DNA from: Sphingomonas sp. LaA6.9
GTDB lineage: Bacteria > Pseudomonadota > Alphaproteobacteria > Sphingomonadales > Sphingomonadaceae
DNA: 64,000 bases
Reading direction: 5' to 3'
Assembly: GCF_022601895.1 (NCBI RefSeq)
Contig: NZ_JAKVIO010000005.1
Coordinates: 1 to 64,000, forward strand
The translations under genes and the position numbers were made by a program. The notes beneath the pieces were generated by a model, which saw only the letters and a list, made by a program, of their open reading frames with translations, made no database searches and was not told the origin of the DNA. The number at the start of each line of letters is the position of its first letter. Positions within the stretch are counted from its first letter, which is position 1. Shown here in pieces: positions 62,625 through 64,000 of the stretch.

Positions 62625-63404
62625 TCAGACCGTCGGCACGGTACCGCCATCTATCACATATTCGGCGCCGGTAATGGTGCCGGCTCGGTCGGAGGCGAGG
62701 AAGGCGATCAGGCTGGCGACCTCCTCCGGCGTCGAAGCGCGGCCGATCGGGATTCCGCCGAGAGAATCCATGATCATTTGCTTGCCCTGTTCGATACCCA
62801 CGCCGCTCTCCGCCGCCAGCCGTGTCGCAAGACCGACTGAAGCCTCGGTTTCGATCCAACCGGGTGACACGCGCATGACGCGCACACCCTTTGGCGAGAC
62901 CTCCTTCGAGAGGCTCTTGCTGTAGGTCGACAGCGCCGCCTTCGCAGCCGCATATGCAGTGGTCGCCTCCGGCAGGGGCAGCTGACGCTGGATGGAGCCT
63001 ACGTGGATCACCACCCCCTGGCCGCGTGCCACCATTTCCGGAACGAGTTCCCGGTCGAGGCGCACCGCGGGCATGAGGTTCAGATCCAGTTCCGTGCGCC
63101 ATTCTGAATCGCCGAGCGCCGCGAAGCCTCCAGCCGGTGATGAGGAGCCGCCCAGCATATGGACGACGATGTCGACGCCCCCGAGCCGCTCACGCACGGC
63201 GCCAGCCAGTCGCACGCAATCTTCTGGCCGCGTGAGATCCGCTGCGACGAACTGCGATGCATCCAGAGTATCGAGTTTGGTCCGGGCGGTCGTCAGGACG
63301 CGGGCGCCCAGTTCCTGGAACAAGGCAACCGTGGCAGCGCCGGCGCCGCGGGTGCCTGAGGTGATCAGTGCTCGCTTACCCCCGAGGTTGATGAAGGAGC
63401 TCAT
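62625..63404 (-). CDS. SDR-family oxidoreductase
   Basis: A 259-residue SDR. The cofactor motif is [20 protein letters not shown] (a TGxxxGxG variant), then [13 protein letters not shown] in place of NNAG, catalytic [11 protein letters not shown] with [15 protein letters not shown], and [17 protein letters not shown]. It overlaps the preceding SnoaL-like gene by 4 bases, so the two are co-translated. It belongs to the group of SDRs that pair with SnoaL-like proteins and a LysR regulator. Substrate unknown. Confidence 0.88.
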   Translation of the reverse strand: MSSFINLGGKRALITSGTRGAGAATVALFQELGARVLTTARTKLDTLDASQFVAADLTRPEDCVRLAGAVRERLGGVDIVVHMLGGSSSPAGGFAALGDSEWRTELDLNLMPAVRLDRELVPEMVARGQGVVIHVGSIQRQLPLPEATTAYAAAKAALSTYSKSLSKEVSPKGVRVMRVSPGWIETEASVGLATRLAAESGVGIEQGKQMIMDSLGGIPIGRASTPEEVASLIAFLASDRAGTITGAEYVIDGGTVPTV

Positions 63405-63730
63405 GGGATGATCTCCAGCTCGCCGATCTTGTCGCCATCGGGGATGAAGAAGTAACGCAGGTCGGTCGGACTGCCGGGGAAATCGCCGACGAGATGGCTG
63501 GTCACGACCGTTCGGCCGCCTTCGCTCGCGATCGAAAACGGCTCGACTGTGTACGTGTATTTCGCCGAGGCCTCGTCTTTCCACCCACGGATCGCATCGC
63601 GTCCGGCGTAGGTGCGGCCCTCGTCTTTGACGACGGCCGCTTGGGTGAAGCACGCGGCAATGGCCTCGGCACTCAGTCCGGCGTCAGCCGCGAAATAATT
63701 TGCGATTGCTGTGGGTAGTTCGATCGCCAT
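63401..63730 (-). CDS. SnoaL-like (NTF2-fold) protein
   Basis: A 109-residue protein: [40 protein letters not shown] and [20 protein letters not shown], ending [18 protein letters not shown]. This is the standard SnoaL-like layout (acidic Asp-Glu-Gly patch, RGxDAIRxW, and a C-terminal I-x-x-L-x-I). AAGGAGATCACC precedes the ATG at 63730. The stop overlaps the SDR start by ATGA. The 118-base space to the divergent LysR gene holds the shared promoter. Confidence 0.85.
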   Translation of the reverse strand: MAIELPTAIANYFAADAGLSAEAIAACFTQAAVVKDEGRTYAGRDAIRGWKDEASAKYTYTVEPFSIASEGGRTVVTSHLVGDFPGSPTDLRYFFIPDGDKIGELEIIP

Positions 63731-63848
63731 TGGTGATCTCCTTTGATGAAAGGGCCCGGTCGTTCTTTCGAGCCAAGCCAATCTAGCTATGGACAACCTC
63801 AGCGATAATCGGGACAAAGATGGATGAGGTGTTTCGATTTGAGGGACA

Positions 63849-64000
63849 ATGTCTAGGCAGGGCTTGGTCGAACTGGACGCGGTTCTCGCGATCGCGCGGA
63901 GGGGCTCGTTCCGTGCAGCAGCGCTCGAACTCGGGATGTCGACTACCGCGCTCAGTAACGCGGTCGGCAAGCTGGAGCGCCAGCTCGGCGTGCGTCTGTT
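63849..64000 (+). CDS. LysR-family regulator, 5' part only
   Basis: The gene is cut by the window edge after 50 codons. The start reads [20 protein letters not shown] then [20 protein letters not shown] and RQLGVRLF, the LysR helix-turn-helix. It is divergent from the SnoaL-SDR pair, the usual arrangement for a LysR protein controlling its neighbour genes. Confidence 0.9.
   Translation, partial: MSRQGLVELDAVLAIARRGSFRAAALELGMSTTALSNAVGKLERQLGVRL

Overview
The window is GC-rich DNA with dense, short-spaced genes. TonB-dependent receptors, P450/short-chain-dehydrogenase catabolic clusters, a DUF6894-type small protein and an ArdC-type antirestriction gene all point to an alphaproteobacterium of the sphingomonad group (Sphingomonas, Sphingobium, Novosphingobium or Sphingopyxis). 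This is inferred from gene content; no rRNA is present. The region looks like accessory genome: it holds IS remnants, a frameshifted integrase beside a tRNA-Gln 3' fragment, broken toxin-antitoxin genes, and several catabolic islands each with its own regulator.

Layout. 1-420: right end of an IS66-type element. 0.46-5.8 kb: a minus-strand catabolic operon (P450, two SDRs, a SnoaL-like protein, an SMP-30 lactonase) downstream of a TetR gene, with two identical palindromes in its promoter. 5.9-10.5 kb: mobile-element debris and cargo (DUF695-like remnant, frameshifted thermonuclease, ArdC, a sigma-region-4-like protein, a nucleotidyltransferase-HEPN fusion, an AlpA-like protein, a truncated RelE/HigA-like pair). 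10.5-23.4 kb: a minus-strand peptide and D-amino-acid block (TonB receptor, DPP-IV-like S9 peptidase, M19-like dipeptidase, Lrp, DgcN, DgcA, D-aminoacylase-like amidohydrolase, APC permease, second Lrp). 23.9-34.5 kb: POT peptide transporter, proline iminopeptidase, TetR, MFS carrier, then a heterotetrameric sarcosine oxidase operon (soxBDAG) with purU. 34.9-40.0 kb: a giant autotransporter. 40.1-41.6 kb: tRNA-Gln fragment and integrase. 41.7-52.9 kb: a second catabolic island (beta-propeller protein, SDR, TetR, ferredoxin, P450, SDR, TonB receptor, sugar-phosphate-isomerase-like protein). 53-62 kb: more ordinary genes (AI-2E-type transporter, YYD-repeat protein, CPA1 antiporter, Crp regulator, several very small proteins) with remnants. 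62.6-64 kb: an SDR plus SnoaL pair divergent from a LysR gene cut by the window edge.

The most interesting signal is regulatory. A palindrome of the form AATACA(T/G)-N2-ATGTATT occurs at four promoters: the TonB receptor, the iminopeptidase/POT pair, the TetR/MFS pair and soxB. It suggests that one TetR protein co-ordinates outer-membrane peptide uptake, proline-specific peptidases, D-glutamate breakdown and sarcosine oxidation. The cluster may be built to consume peptides with D-residues and N-methylglycine or proline, but this is a hypothesis. A second, different palindrome (GCGACA-N3-TGTCGC) marks the ferredoxin-P450 promoter, the second TonB receptor promoter and the start of the second TetR gene. 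A third (CGACCATATGGTCG, twice, 21 bp apart) marks the first P450 operon. Each catabolic island therefore seems to carry its own self-contained repressor and operator set.
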